NCBI RefSeq assembly: GCF_045679555.1
Contig: NC_092089.1
Span: forward strand, 3,083,652-3,147,651
Origin: Salvelinus alpinus
Taxonomy: Eukaryota; Chordata; Actinopteri; Salmoniformes; Salmonidae
Direction: 5' to 3'
DNA: 64,000 nt
Positions 26,606 through 48,372 of the stretch are shown in pieces. The notes under the pieces were generated by a model, which did no database searches, had not been told where the DNA came from, and saw only the letters and a program-made list of their open reading frames with translations. Position 1 is the stretch's first letter, and each line of letters opens with the position of its first letter. The position numbers and the translations under genes were made by a program.

Positions 26606-27089
26606 CCTCATGAATGAGCCTATCAACTGGAACACAGTGTAGAAGGGAAACTTCCTCCAGTGGTATCTGCCCAACACACACATGCTGAAGGACACCGCAG
26701 GATTTAATTGGGCCCCTAGCAGAGAGAGGACGCACACACACACACACATCACTACCCCATACAACACCACAAGACAACATATCCACAACGGTGTTACTCT
26801 GTGACGACTGCTGATGTAAAAAGGGCTTTATAAAATACATTTTACATTTTGTTCAACAATCTACAAAATGGGTTTGATTTTGTAGAGGGAAAAAAAATCT
26901 ATCCCCCAAAAATAATCTATGAAACAATAAAAGCTGCACTGTTATTTAAACTAGGTTTCAGTCCTTAACCCGACACTCCTCGTGTGATGTACATGTCGAA
27001 GGTGGTGGCGAAGACAAAGGCAAAGTTAGCGGACAGGTATTCCCCTTTACGTTCCTACTGGTGATGGTTTGGGCCATGGCGCCTACGCC

Positions 27090-27512
27090 TGTCACACCCT
27101 GATCTGTTTTCACCTGTCCCTGTGATTGTCTCCACCCCCTCCAGGTGTCGCTTATTTTCCCCACTGTATTTATCCCTGTGTTTTCTGTCTCTCGGTGACA
27201 GTTCGTCTTGTATGTTTCCAAGTCAACCAGCGGTTTTCCCGTTCTCCTGCTTTTTGCATTTCTCCTTTTTCTAGTCCTCTCGGGTTTGACCCTTGCCTGT
27301 TTCTGGACTTTGTACCCGCCTGCCTGACCATTCTGCCTGCCTTGACCACGAGCCTGTCAGCCACTCTGTACCTCCTGGACTCTGATCTGGTTTTGACCTT
27401 TTGCCTGTCCACGACCATTCTCTTGCCTACTCCTTTTGGATTAATTAACATTGTAAGACTCCAACCATCTGCCTCCTGTGTCTGCATCTGGGTCTCGCCT
27501 TGTGTCATGATA
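27090..27512. mobile_element. Dispersed DNA-transposon-like repeat (TGTCACACCCTGA type)
   Basis: Starts TGTCACACCCTGATCTG and ends near TTGTGTCATGATA. It resembles the element at 56841-57196, which starts TGTCACGCCCTGACC and ends GTGACA. No coding capacity seen. It abuts the remains of aqp10-like exon 2. Family assignment is uncertain. Confidence 0.55.
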
Positions 27513-27795
27513 ACACAAAACAACTGGACAGACACAACACAACATCCCAGGACCATAAAGCATGAAAAAGAAAATGGCTGTGGTCGATGGTTACGGTCAG
27601 GTTGCATATAGCAGAGGTGTTCTCACAACCATGATGTACATTCCCATACACTCTGCTAGACGTTCTCTGAAGAGAGGCTTCTCCGTCTCTCTCTCACACA
27701 TCAACACACACCGCCTGGGATACTTAATACTGAGACCACAACACCGACCCTGCACTCACTTACATACACTAAGACTGCAGCACTGACTCTACGCT
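27513..27795. other. Unique spacer
   Basis: No exon recognised; exon 1 of the aqp10-like pseudogene was sought on the minus strand here and not found. Confidence 0.4.
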
Positions 27796-28086
27796 GAAAT
27801 GTCCCAGACAAGCTCACACAATGCTAATACAACAGTGACGCTGCACACACTTCCAGGAGGACTGACTGAAATGTCCCAGACAAGCTCACACAATGCTAAT
27901 ACAACAGTGACGCTGCACACACTTCCAGGAGGACTGACTGAAATGTCCCAGACAAGCTCACACAATGCTAATACAACAGTGACGCTGCACACACTTCCAG
28001 GAGGACTGACTGAAATGTCCCAGACAAGCTCACACAATGCTAATACAACAGTGACGCTGCACACACTTCCAGGAGGACTGACTGAA
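27796..28086. repeat. 72 bp tandem repeat, four copies
   Basis: GAAATGTCCCAGACAAGCTC through CACACTTCCAGGAGGACTGACT, four copies with no differences seen. Open on both strands because 72 is a multiple of three. Confidence 0.95.
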
Positions 28087-28709
28087 ACGACACTGATACT
28101 TTAACACTGACACTACTGCACTGAGACACAAGCAGGTGCAACTATCAGCACCAAAGATGAACTAAAAAGCTGATGGCTTTAGAACTGCTAGAGCTCTCTA
28201 CCTGAACAGATGAACCTCTAAACAGAATAAAGAAAGTGATGAAATGAATAGATAAAATGCAGAGCAACAGGAACCCCTGAGTGCTGTAATGCGTGGTTCC
28301 AGCACGTTCTCTGATGTAGTCAGAGGGCGACATCAACATCTAAAACACACAAACCCATGGATGCTCCACACACACACTCAGACAAAAACACACACACACT
28401 TGTCTTCTCACACTGTCTACAGGCAATGCCAAAAAAGTGAACTTTCCAAAATGTCCAGTATTTCCAGTGAGAGGGAGCGATATTCTTGGATGTGAGGGAA
28501 ATCTCATTTTGAAGGCCAGAGGTCAAATGATACAATGTGTTACTTGCCCTGGAGAGAGGGAAAGATGGGGTGGAAAGGGAGAGAGAGAGAGAAAGAGAGA
28601 GAGAATTTGGGCGGAAACACAACCTTTCATGAACGATGAAGCGATAGTTGTGTGAGGGAAGAGAGAGAGGAGTGGAGAGCAACAATTGATGTTATTATCA
28701 GTGTGAGTA
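28087..28709. other. Unique sequence with short CA and GA runs
   Basis: No gene recognised. Confidence 0.4.
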
Positions 28710-29216
28710 GGTCATGGTGGAGAGAGTAAACACTCTCACTGTAGGGCACATGTCACCACATCCCTGGTTGACCCCCCCATGGACAAAGTATCGAAAGTGT
28801 TCCACAGGGATGCTGGCCCATGTTAACTCCAATGCTTCACACGGTTGTGTCAAGTGGGCTGGATGTCCTTTGTGTGGTGGACCATTCTTGATACACACGG
28901 GTAACTGTTGAGTGTCAAAAACCCAGCAGCGTTGCAGTTCTTGACACAAATAGGTGAGCCTGGCACCTATTTTCACACCCGTTCAAAGGCACTTAAATCT
29001 TTTGTCTTGCACAGTCACCCTTTGAATGGCACACACACACAATCTATGTCTCAATTGTCTCAAGGTTTACAAATCCTTCTTTCACTTGTCTCAAGTGGAT
29101 TTTCCAAGTGAGATAAATACGGTATCATAGCTTTCACCTGGATTCAATTGACCAGTCTATATCATGGAAAGAGCATGTATTCATAATGTTATGTACACTC
29201 GGTGTAGGTCCAAGGT
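28710..29216 (-). mobile_element. Tc1/mariner-like transposon relic
   Basis: The minus-strand frame at 28698-28976 contains LYLCQELQRCW-like text and an [13 protein letters not shown] block that resembles the C-terminal region of Tc1-type transposases. The right end reads ATGTTATGTACACTCGGTG, a terminal style of a common fish element. A piece of the same family (CCCAGCAGCGTTGCAGTTCT, TTGACACAAA) recurs at 39990-40075. Decayed and truncated. Confidence 0.6.
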
Positions 29217-29477
29217 GTATCAGAAATATTTTTGCTATTTTCACAACCATAATTATGGGCACAGTAGCTGGCAGTGGCGCGAAAAGGCTGGGTTTTGAAT
29301 GTTAGTCTAGTTCCATGTTATAGTCTAGTTTGTTAAATAGCCTGCCCCATATTTGTAATATGTTGAACATGTTTGCAGTCCACATTGTTGCAATTGCATT
29401 GCTTCAATATGGAAATACATTGATACTGCTAGCAAATATAATGTTTTATAAACATCATGGAACCATCTTACACATCC
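29217..29477. other. Unique A/T-rich DNA
   Basis: Nothing recognised. Confidence 0.35.
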
Positions 29478-29642
29478 TTACATTTGACATTTAGCAGATG
29501 CTCTTACCCAGAACGACTTACAGGAACTATTAGGGTTAAGTGCCTTGCTCAAGGGCACATTGACAGATGTTTCACCTAGTTGGCTCGGGGATTCGAATGC
29601 TCTTAACCGCTAGGCTACTGCACCAGTTCCGGAGGTCTACGT
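29478..29642 (-). mobile_element. tRNA-derived SINE
   Basis: On the minus strand it begins GTGCAGTAGCCTAGCGGTTA (A-box-like), followed by ATTCGAATCCCC (B-box-like), and ends in the widespread fish motif TAAGAGCATCTGCTAAATGT. Related copies lie at 42475 and 48222. Confidence 0.7.
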
Positions 29643-29711
29643 CACTGGCCTCTAGGCGTCACTGAACTGTCTCCTTACACACACCTGGTTCCCACTCCCC
29701 CTGATTTTTAA

Positions 29712-29775
29712 TTTCACCTTTATTTAACCAGGTAGGCCAGTTGAGAACAAGTTCTCATTTACAACTGCGACCTAA
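29712..29775. mobile_element. SINE-type tail fragment
   Basis: CACCTTTATTTAACCAGGTA, GGCCAGTTGAGAACAAGTTC. Same family as 17392-17462 and 42475-42560. Confidence 0.65.
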
Positions 29776-30357
29776 TTGGTGATTGTATATATGTGCTCTC
29801 TGTTCACCATTGCCTGGTCGATTATTGTTCCCATGTCCGTTGGTCTTGTGAGTACCTGTGCTTGTTGTTTCGGCTTTCGTGCTATGTGTATTGTGCACTT
29901 GTTATTTCGGGTCTCGTTCCCGTGCATATTTATTGCTCTTTGCTCTTTTGTTTGGGTTACATCCTGTTTTTGTATACGTTTGTTTTGGGCTTCATGGCAT
30001 GTTGTATTGTTTGGGTGGCGTATTAACCCCCCCCCCCCCCCCCCTTTACGTATTCCTGACCCTGTCTCCAATCATTTATACAACATGACACCACCCCAAA
30101 AGGATATTTGCACTTCTCCAGAAATGGCAGACTAAATTGCATTGCATTCGAGCAATGTAGGCCTATCTTTTCACCATAAACCCATGGATTGTTAATCTTT
30201 AAAATAAAAGTTTTTTAAACCAACAACAATATTTCTAAATTATCTTGTTCCATGGCACTGTGTGCACGCGTAGGCCTACATTTGATTTGATGTCTTCACG
30301 GGTAATATTCGCTAGTCTATACAAAATACTAGGCTTCTGTCAACTGCCGAAGATAGA
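29776..30357. other. Unique sequence with a C homopolymer
   Basis: A run of 16 C at about 30029-30044. No exon recognised. Confidence 0.4.
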
Positions 30358-30498
30358 GCCCTGTACATCTATCTACCCTTTAAACTAGATCATTAGCCGC
30401 AAGCAGCACAAACACAGACCCATGGTTGCCCTGTACATCTATCTACCCTTTAAACTAGATCATTAGCCGCAAGCAGCACAAACACAGACCCATGGTTG
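30358..30498. repeat. 70 bp direct duplication
   Basis: CCCTGTACATCTATCTACCC through ACCCATGGTTG occurs twice in tandem with no differences. Confidence 0.95.
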
Positions 30499-30931
30499 CA
30501 TGCATGCAGAAGCCCTAAATGTGCTAGTAGAAAAGGCCTCAACTCCAGAAATGTGTATACACAGGTTTAGAATTACTTATTCATAATTATTCCACAGATT
30601 AACTTAATGTTTTGTGCATGCAATATAAGGTGCTTATGAAATAACAGGAAACGATTATACTCAGGTGTTATTGGCATAAGTGCAACCATTAGATTTTCAC
30701 ATCGTAATAAAAATGATAGTAAAATAATCATCATTTTGGTGGGGGGTTTTCTGCCACGCATTTCCATCATTCGACCTCAATAGGCGGATATAGCACCTTC
30801 TCACACCACATGTGAATTCATTGTCTCGTGTGCATACCATGATCATCCAACATAATTATCCAGTTAGTCCAAAATACATTCCCAACCTTGACTTCAAATG
30901 AAATGTTTGCTGACAATTATTCTCAAATCAA
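30499..30931. other. Unique A/T-rich DNA
   Basis: Nothing recognised. Confidence 0.35.
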
Positions 30932-31232
30932 AGTTTATTTGTCACGTGCGCCGAATACAACAGGTGTAGACCTTACAGTGAAATGCTGAATACAACAGGT
31001 GTAGACCTTACAGTGAAATGCTGAATACAACAGGTGTAGACCTTACAGTGAAATGCTGAATACAACAGGTGTAGACCTTACAGTGAAATGCTGAATACAA
31101 CAGGTGTAGACCTTACAGTGAAATGCTGAATACAACAGGTGTAGACCTTACAGTGAAATGCTGAATACAACAGGTGTAGAACTTACAGTGAAATGCTGAA
31201 TACAACAGGTGTAGAACTTACAGTGAAATGCT
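30932..31232. repeat. 35 bp minisatellite grown from a LINE 3' tail
   Basis: AAATCAAAGTTTATTTGTCA, CGTGCGCCGAATACAACAGG, TGTAGACCTTACAGTGAAATG matches the terminal part of the LINE at 57346 (TTTATTTGTCACATGCGCCA). The segment CTGAATACAACAGGTGTAGA, CCTTACAGTGAAATG is then repeated about eight times. Confidence 0.9.
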
Positions 31233-31892
31233 TACTCATCAGCAGCCTACACTTTACCCTAATGAACCAAATTATTAGCCTGTCTTAAGGACATTAGCAA
31301 CAAACATTTCACTTATTCATTGTCTTATCAACATTATATTGGAATAATATGGATTTTATATATATATATATAGTATATATATGCACACACAAGTAGCCTA
31401 TTTCCGAACAAAGTAGCCATTTTCATTTGCCACTGAAATTAAAGTAAAAACGTGAATGCTGAGGATATGGCTTTTGCAAGTGCCAACATCCCTCGAAAAA
31501 GTTGACAATCACAAAATGTGTGCATTCATGAACACACATGTAATGAACGGAGGTAAAAAAAAACTGAAAGCATCTCCATAAACTACAGACAAATACACTG
31601 ACACACAATGATGTGTGTTCTTCTCAGACAGTGTAATGTGTTTATTTTATTTCCGATGGCTGTGTATCCTGTCTTTCCATTTATAATATAATGCTACATT
31701 GCAGGTTTTTCAGAATTGTTTTCATTGGCACGCTCTTTTTCAAGCGATATTCTGATGTAGAGTTTTTTTCTGGTTGGATTCATAGCTTCTCCCCTTGAAC
31801 TGTCCTAATTGCCCCAGTTTTACAACCTCAGATGATCAGGGATTGAGTCTCTGAGAGGATCAGCTTGAGCAAAGTGAGGTGTTTAATCACTG
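31233..31892. other. Unique A/T-rich DNA with a short (TA)n
   Basis: TATATA run at 31357-31383; no gene recognised. Confidence 0.4.
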
Positions 31893-32656
31893 ATCTATAT
31901 TGAAAAATATAAACGCAACATGCAACGATTTTACTAAGTTATAGTTCATATAAGGAAATCAGTCAATTGAAATAAATTCATTAAGCTCTAATCTATGGGT
32001 TTCACATGACTGCTCAGGAGCGCAGCCATAGGTAGGTATAGGCCCACCCACTGGGGAGCAGGCCCAGCCAATCAGAATGAGTTTTCCCCACAAAAGGGCT
32101 TTATTATAGACAGAAATACTCAGTTTCATCAGCTGTCCAAGTGGCTGGTCTCAATCCTGCAGGTGAAGAAGGTTATACATGGTCTGCGGTTGTGACGCTG
32201 GTCGGACGTTCTGCCAAATTCTCAAAAACGACGTTGGAGGCGGCTTGTGGTACAGAAATGAACATTAAATTATCTGGCAACAACTCTGGTGGATATTCCT
32301 GCAGTCAGCATGCCAATTGCACACTCCCTCAAAACTTGAGACATCTGTTGTGTTGTGTGACAAAACTGCACATTTTAGTGTGGCCTTTTATTGCCCCCAG
32401 CACAAGGTGCACCTGTGTAATGATTATGCTGTTTAATCAGCTTCTTGAGATGCCACACCTGTCAGGTGGATGAATTGTCTTGGCAAAAGAGAAACGCTCA
32501 CCAACAGGTATGTAAACAAATTTGTGCACAAAATGAGGGAAATAAGCTTTTTTGTGTGTGTGTGTATGGAACATTTCTGGAATCTTTTATTTCAGCTCGT
32601 GAAACATGGGAACAACACTTTACATGTTGTGTTTATATTTTTGTTCAGTATACAAA
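31893..32656. mobile_element. Non-autonomous TIR DNA transposon
   Basis: About 760 bp. The left end (TATTGAAAAATATAAACGCAAC) and the right end (GTTGTGTTTATATTTTTGTTCAGTATA) are imperfect inverted repeats. The interior (GCCCACCCACTGGGGAGCAGG, CCAATCAGAATGAG) is a sequence I recognise as highly repeated in fish genomes. Short open frames inside show no transposase motif. Confidence 0.7.
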
Positions 32657-33106
32657 TAGCATTCTCTGCCAAATAATAGGCTTTGTGCAATTACTTTGTG
32701 TAGAGCTACGCCTCCCCTGGCTTGAGCTACACCTCCCCGAAACACTCACTCACTCACTTAGAACCAAACAATTAATTATTGATTGGAGACAGCTCGTTTC
32801 AATTAAAGAGCATTTCCTTGGATTTTCTGCCTGCAGCAAACCCAGTGGATAATGTTGTAAATACCTGTCAAAGGTAAAACCCTCAAAAAACAACCAGAAC
32901 GCCTGGCTCTAATCATAATATCAATTTCTCCTTTCACCTCTGACTGTGTGTTTTTGAAGCTCACTACTAATATATACACCTGATCCTCAATCAGCAGTAG
33001 CATCTCAATAGAACAAAATGACAGGAGAGGAGGCTTGGACAAATGTTCTCCCATCAGTCTGTTAGCATGTCCTTTCTCCTATAGGAAACAGCCAGAGAAA
33101 TGTCTC
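32657..33106. other. Unique DNA
   Basis: No gene recognised. Confidence 0.35.
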
Positions 33107-33360
33107 ACCACTGGGCAAAGCTGTCAGTTCTAGTTTTGATTGACATTTGGTTGGGTTGTCAACTAACGTGAATTCAACGTGAAATCAACAACATTGGAAT
33201 TAGGTGAAAAGTTGGGTGAAAATAAGATGAAATGCCGTTATATTGATGGGCTTTTGCAAATCCAATCAGTTTTTCACGTTGATTCAACATCATCCCATTC
33301 ATTTTGGGGGTTGAAATGACATGGAAACAACGTTGATTCACCAGTTTTTGCCCAGTGGGT
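33107..33360. mobile_element. MITE with CACTGGGCA/TGCCCAGTG ends
   Basis: Left end CCACTGGGCAAAGCTG, right end CACCAGTTTTTGCCCAGTGGG; the interior has inverted ACGTTGATTCA/GAATTCAACGT blocks. No coding potential. Confidence 0.75.
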
Positions 33361-33472
33361 CACATCTAGTAGGAGTCTCTTGCAAGTCAGCTGGAATTCA
33401 GTGATTCAAATGAAAAGATTTCCGCTCAATGCGCACATTTTCACTTCAACAGCCTGACTGTCTCTACCCTTT

Positions 33473-43932
<10,460 letters not shown>

Positions 43933-44189
43933 CTGTGCCTAAACCTGTAGCTTACACCTGGCCAGCCTACAGATTATGTGTGTGTATGATGCTCTGTGCA
44001 GATCAGATGCCCACGCAGATCAACTGGTTTCTGCAGAATCTTGGAGTCAAAGTGTTATTCACACACTGTCAAAGGCAAAAATAAAAAGTGTCATTCAGTC
44101 AATAACAGCTGTCATCTTCACCTGTCTGTCGCCTGTCAGTCATCATCTTTCCCCGTGCACTCCTTTACTAGCTAGTTACCGTCTTTATC

Positions 44190-44193
44190 AGTG

Positions 44194-44228
<35 letters not shown>

Positions 44229-44243
44229 AACACACACACACGC
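44190..44243. repeat. (CA)n microsatellite
   Basis: About 16 CA units with TACAAA interruption. Confidence 0.9.
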
Positions 44244-44506
44244 GGCTGACTGTCCATTAACTAAAGTATCGGATCTGATCATCAGACTTTGGCCTCCATA
44301 ACCATGAACTCTAAACTGCACAAAACCTAGTTTTAAATCCTAGTTAAATGTCATCCTTCTTCTAAACAAACAGTATCTGCTGTGTTTTTGGTGTGATTAA
44401 ACATTTGAGCTCCTTTGTCTTACCATGCTTGAGGAAGTCAATTAGCGGAAGTCATTTTAGAAAAAAGTTGAATCCCAGATTGATGTTGCTATCTTGAAAG
44501 CTACCA

Positions 44507-44585
44507 AGCTACCTAGCTACCAAGCTACCAAGCTACCAAGCTAACTATCTACCTAGCTACCTAGCTACCAAGGTAACTAGCTAGG
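44507..44585. repeat. ACCAAGCT/ACCTAGCT simple repeat
   Basis: Nine or so 8 bp units of CTACCAAG or CTACCTAG. Confidence 0.9.
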
Positions 44586-45567
44586 CATATCCTTTTAGCT
44601 GTTTTGTTCCGATATAAATATAATTAGAACATCATCATAGTTTTAACCCGGGATCTACTTATCTGGGCTTAAAATGAAGTATTGCAACACATCTCTGACT
44701 GTCTTCCCTTGTTTCTCTAGTCTTCTTTGTATTGAGTAAAATGCAGTTCAATATTGAGTGAGCGTTGTGTAAGAGCGGTGTATAATATCTGTATGTTGTG
44801 TTTACAACCCCACCTGACCCTAAAGATACCACAGGGAATTAGATAAGGACCATGTGACCTTCCGGGGGGGTTAGCATCTTTAACAACATCCTCTCCTAAG
44901 GTGCCATGTGTGTGTGTGCGTGTGTGTGTGTGTGTGTGTTTGTGCATGTGTGTGTTTGTGCATGTGTCCGTGTGCGTGCATGCCCATTTGTGTATTCTGA
45001 TTCTTCAGTATTAGTACATTTCAAAAGAACTTCACAATCGTACAACACTGCCCTTTGGTTCTTTTGGCAAACCTAATGTAGGCCTGTGCCAACTAGGCGA
45101 CTAATCATTAATTAAGCCTTTGTTGACAACTCCACCAGAGTGATAAGATAGGTCAATATAACCACATTGACCACTCTTGTAACAGTGTTGAGTAATCTAC
45201 TGTAATTAATAAACCACAGAGAAAAATGAAAGAGCGAACAAACACAAATGAGGAAGGCAAGTGAACTGCCCTTCAATTTCAGGTAAATTAAAGAAGAAAA
45301 TATGTGCTTAGAGCTGGCACAACTCTGTATGCTACATGACAGACCCATGTGTCTGCTCTAGAAAAGACATTTCTATCTGAACGTTATGAAAAGTCACTTC
45401 TCCTGAACAGTCCCTGATGAAACCCTCAGGATAATAAAAAGACAGTACCGATAATGAGGAGATAATGACGCAGGGAAGACGGACGCTAATGAAACGCAGC
45501 TTGGTTGAAATGTTATGAAGTATCACTAGCTCACTAAAGGTCACACTGGGGAGCAGTAAACAATGAC

Positions 45568-46047
45568 TTGGCAATCCATGCTTTTGTTACTTCTAGGTTA
45601 GACTACTGCAATGCTATACTTTCCGGCTACCCGGATAAAGCACTAAATAAACTTCAGTTAGTGCTAAATACAGCTGCTAGAATCCTGACTAGAACCCAAA
45701 AATTTGATCATATTACTCCAGTGCTAGCCTCCCTACACTGGCTTCCTGTTAAGACAAGGGCTGATTTCAAGGTTTTACTGCTAACCTACAAAGCATTACA
45801 TGGGCTTGCTCCTACCTATCTTTCCGATTTGGTCCTGCCGTACATACCTACACGTACGCTACGGTCACAAGATGCAGGCCTCCTAATTGTCCCTAGAATT
45901 TCTAAGCAAACAGCTGGAGGCAGGGCTTTCTCCTATAGAGCTCAATTTTTATGGAATGGTCTGCCTACCCATGTGAGAGACGCAGACTCGGTCTTAACCA
46001 TTAAGTCTTTACTGAAGACTCATCTCTTCAGTGGGTCATATGATTGA
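45568..46047 (+). pseudogene. LINE reverse transcriptase C-terminal fragment
   Basis: 159 codons are open: SRLDYCNAILSGYPDKALNK, RILTRTQKFDHITPVLASLH, WLPVKTRADFKVLLLTYKAL, HGLAPTYLSDLV. This is the typical post-RT segment of L2/CR1/Rex1-type LINEs. The catalytic FADD part is missing, so the copy is dead on arrival (5' truncation during insertion). Confidence 0.85.
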
Positions 46048-46885
46048 GTGTAGTCTGGCCCAGGAGTGTGAAGGTGAACAGAAAGGCTCTGGAGCAACGA
46101 ACCGCCCTTGCTGTCTCTGCCTGGACGGTTCCCCTCTCTCCACTGGGATTCTCTGCATCTAACCCTATTACAGGGGCTGAGTCACTGGCTTACTGGTGCT
46201 CTTTCATGCCGTCCCTAGGAGGGGTGGGTCACTTGAGTGGGTTGAGTCACTGACGTCATCTTCCTGTCTGGGTTGGCGCCCCCCCTTGGGTTGTGCCTTG
46301 GCGGAGATCTTTGTGGGCTATACTCGGCCTTGTCTCAGGATGGTAAGTTGGTGGTTGAAGATATCCCTCTAGTGGTGTGGGGGCTGTGCTTTGGCAAAGT
46401 GGGTGGGGTTATATCCTTCCTGTTTGGTATCATCGGATGGGGCCACAGTGTCTCCTGACCCCTCCTGTCTCAGCCTCCAGTATTTATGCTGCAGTAGTTT
46501 ATGTGTCGGGGGGCTAGGGTCAGTTTGTTATATCTGGAGTACTTCTCCCGTCTTATCCGGTGTCCTGTGTGAATTTAAGTATGCTCTCTCTAATTCTCTC
46601 TTTCTCTCTTTCTTTCTCTCTCTCGGAGGACCTGAGCCCTAGGATCATGCCTCAGGACTACCTGGCATGATGACTCCTTGCTGTCCGCAGTCCACCTGGC
46701 CGTGCTGCTGCTCCAGTTTCAACTGTTCTGCCTGCGGCTATGGAACCCTGACCTGTTCAACGGACGTGCTACCTGTCCCAGACCTGCTGTTTTCAACTCT
46801 CTAGAGACTGCAGGAGCGGTAGAGATACTCTTAATGATCGGCTATGAAAAGCCAACTGACATTTACTCCTGAGGTGCTGACTTGT

Positions 46886-47482
46886 CGTGGATAATCGTCT
46901 CAGAAATATAACACTCTTACAAGAACTTGTAAATTCAATATAGGCTTTAATACAAAGTATATCTTAGCCTAGATGGTCCGCGGGACACACACCTTCCCAG
47001 AGCACTGGCTCTGTCTTTATACACACACAGCACATGAGTTCATCACATATGTTAATTAAATTACTTCTCCTAGGTCATCTGCCACCATTATCCTTTATTT
47101 CGGCTTCCTGCTTGTTTACGCCCAATAACGCCTGTATCCGCTCTTGATTAGATTATAATGGTGGCAGGACCCTCTCGTGTCCTAAAATTAATATATGTCT
47201 ATCTTACCCTAAGCACTTATGGCCTTTACCCTAAGCACTTATGGCCTTTCCTCTCTATTTAATCTTCATAATGGTGTCCTGCTCTTTCCATAAATGCACT
47301 TTAAAGCACGTATGGCTTAGGCCATTTTACTATCTGTTTAATCTTTGGTTTCCTGTTTTTACCAGAATGGCAAATGCACTCACGTGTTGCCTTCTCTTCC
47401 TTCTCCTCCTATATTCTAATGTACACCTGTCTTTTGCTCAATAGTGTGATACCTGTCTCTATATGTCTAAGTACTAACTCCT
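46886..47482. mobile_element. About 600 bp insertion within the LINE 3' region
   Basis: The LINE text breaks after GGTGCTGACTTG and resumes at ACTTGCTGCACCCTCG, so ACTTG appears on both sides as a possible 5 bp target duplication. The inserted DNA (TCGTGGATAATCGTCTCAGA to TACTAACTCCTAC) is non-coding. A solo LTR is possible but clear TG/CA ends are not seen. It contains a 23 bp direct repeat (TTACCCTAAGCACTTATGGC) at about 47202-47248. Confidence 0.55.
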
Positions 47483-47795
47483 ACACTTGCTGCACCCTCG
47501 ACAAGTACTGTGATTATTATTATTTGACCATGCTGGTAATTTATGAACATTTGAACATCTTGGCCATGTTCTGTTATAATCTCCACCCGGCACAGCCAGA
47601 AGAGGACTGGCCACCCCTCATAGCCTGGTTCCTCTCTAGGTTTCTTCCTAGGTTTTGGCCTTTCTAGGAAGTTTTTCCTAGCCACCGTGCTTCTACACCT
47701 GTGTTGTTTGCTGTTTGGGGTTTTAGGCTGGGTTTCTGTACAGCACTTTGAGATATCAGCTGATGTAAGAAGGGCTATATAAATAAATATCTTTA

Positions 47796-48221
47796 TTTAT
47801 CTCTTGTTAAGGGCAGAAAAAGCTAAGCTTAGTATTACATCGGCTATTGCCTAATGCCATCTTATCACATGGTCAGGTGTCAGGGAGGGAGACCCATCCA
47901 ATGAGAACCCATCCCACCAAGAGCAGTGTCTTCTGACAAGTTGCGTCCTTCTGACCTGACCTGTCGCTAATTAATGAGTGACGTTAATCAGTAACATTAA
48001 TCAGTGTAATTCGAACGCGATGTGTCACTGAGACATTGCATAAACGCATATAGGCCTATAAACTACACCTAAGAGCCTCATTGCACATGCACACATGCAC
48101 TCACACACACACACACACACACACACACCTATCCCTGAGAACAGAGTATATTTGTGGGCAGCATAAGTGGCCAGATAATATGTGATCCTCTAGCGCCCCC
48201 TGTAAGTAAACCAATGTACAT
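47796..48221. other. Intergenic DNA with a short (CA)n
   Basis: CA run at about 48100-48128; nothing else recognised. Confidence 0.4.
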
Positions 48222-48372
48222 TTACATTTGAGTAATTAGCAGACGCTCTTATCCAGAGTGAGTTACAGCAGTAATTAGGGTTAAGTGCCTTGCTCAAGGA
48301 CACATCAACATATTTTACACCTAGTCGATTACTGGCCTAATGCGCTTAACCGCTTGGCTACCTGTCGCCATG
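48222..48372 (-). mobile_element. tRNA-derived SINE
   Basis: Minus strand: GGCGACAGGTAGCCAAGCGG, TTAAGCGCATTAGGCC (A-box-like), ending in TAAGAGCGTCTGCTAATTAC. Same family as 29478-29642. Confidence 0.7.

Larger units (their letters stand above)
25108..27089 (-). pseudogene. aqp10: Aquaglyceroporin (aqp10-like), disrupted copy
   Basis: Minus-strand exon remains: 26970-27089 (GVGAMAQTITSRNVKG, YITRGVSG), 26606-26715 (GAQLNPAVSF, first NPA box), 26150-26164 (GFVDQ, end of exon 4), 25764-25985 (VIGTATLLVC, second box YPLNPAKDLGPRVFTYLAG) and 25108-25630 (SAGRGWFWVPLVAPFLGAMV, HHPP). Phases match the intact gene at 33-44 kb and the sequence resembles mammalian AQP10, a water/glycerol channel. 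Lesions: the start of exon 2 and its acceptor are replaced by a transposon; the end of exon 3, intron 3 and nearly all of exon 4 are replaced by a GA-rich tract; exon 5 is 222 rather than 218 nt because of a 4 bp gain in a CCAG run, which shifts frame; the arginine after the second NPA is lysine. The exon 6 frame reads through a CT tract. Exon 1 not found. An assembly error in the GA tract cannot be excluded. Confidence 0.8.
43933..45539. other. Upstream region of aqp10 and intergenic DNA
   Basis: Holds the aqp10 promoter by position, but no TATA box or other element could be pinned down. (CA)n at 44190-44243, a CTACCAAGCTAC/CTAGCTAC repeat at 44507-44585 and (TG)n at 44906-44940. No other gene recognised. 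Confidence 0.4.
45540..47795 (+). mobile_element. L2/CR1-like LINE, 3' portion
   Basis: Starts within the reverse transcriptase C-terminal region and continues through a long 3' untranslated part (CTCTCTAGGTTTCTTCCTAG, GTTTTGGCCTTTCTAGG) to the tail GATATCAGCTGATGTAAGAA, GGGCTATATAAATAAATAT. The 5' half is absent. A related tail (GCTGATGTAAAAAGGGCTTT) is present at 26808-26840. Confidence 0.85.

Noticed and set aside
29599-29640. Stand-alone tRNA gene on the minus strand
   Set aside because: A- and B-box-like motifs are present but the sequence cannot fold as a full cloverleaf and continues into a SINE body.
32141-32473. 110-residue plus-strand ORF
   Set aside because: Lies inside a TIR-bounded non-autonomous transposon; no domain recognised.
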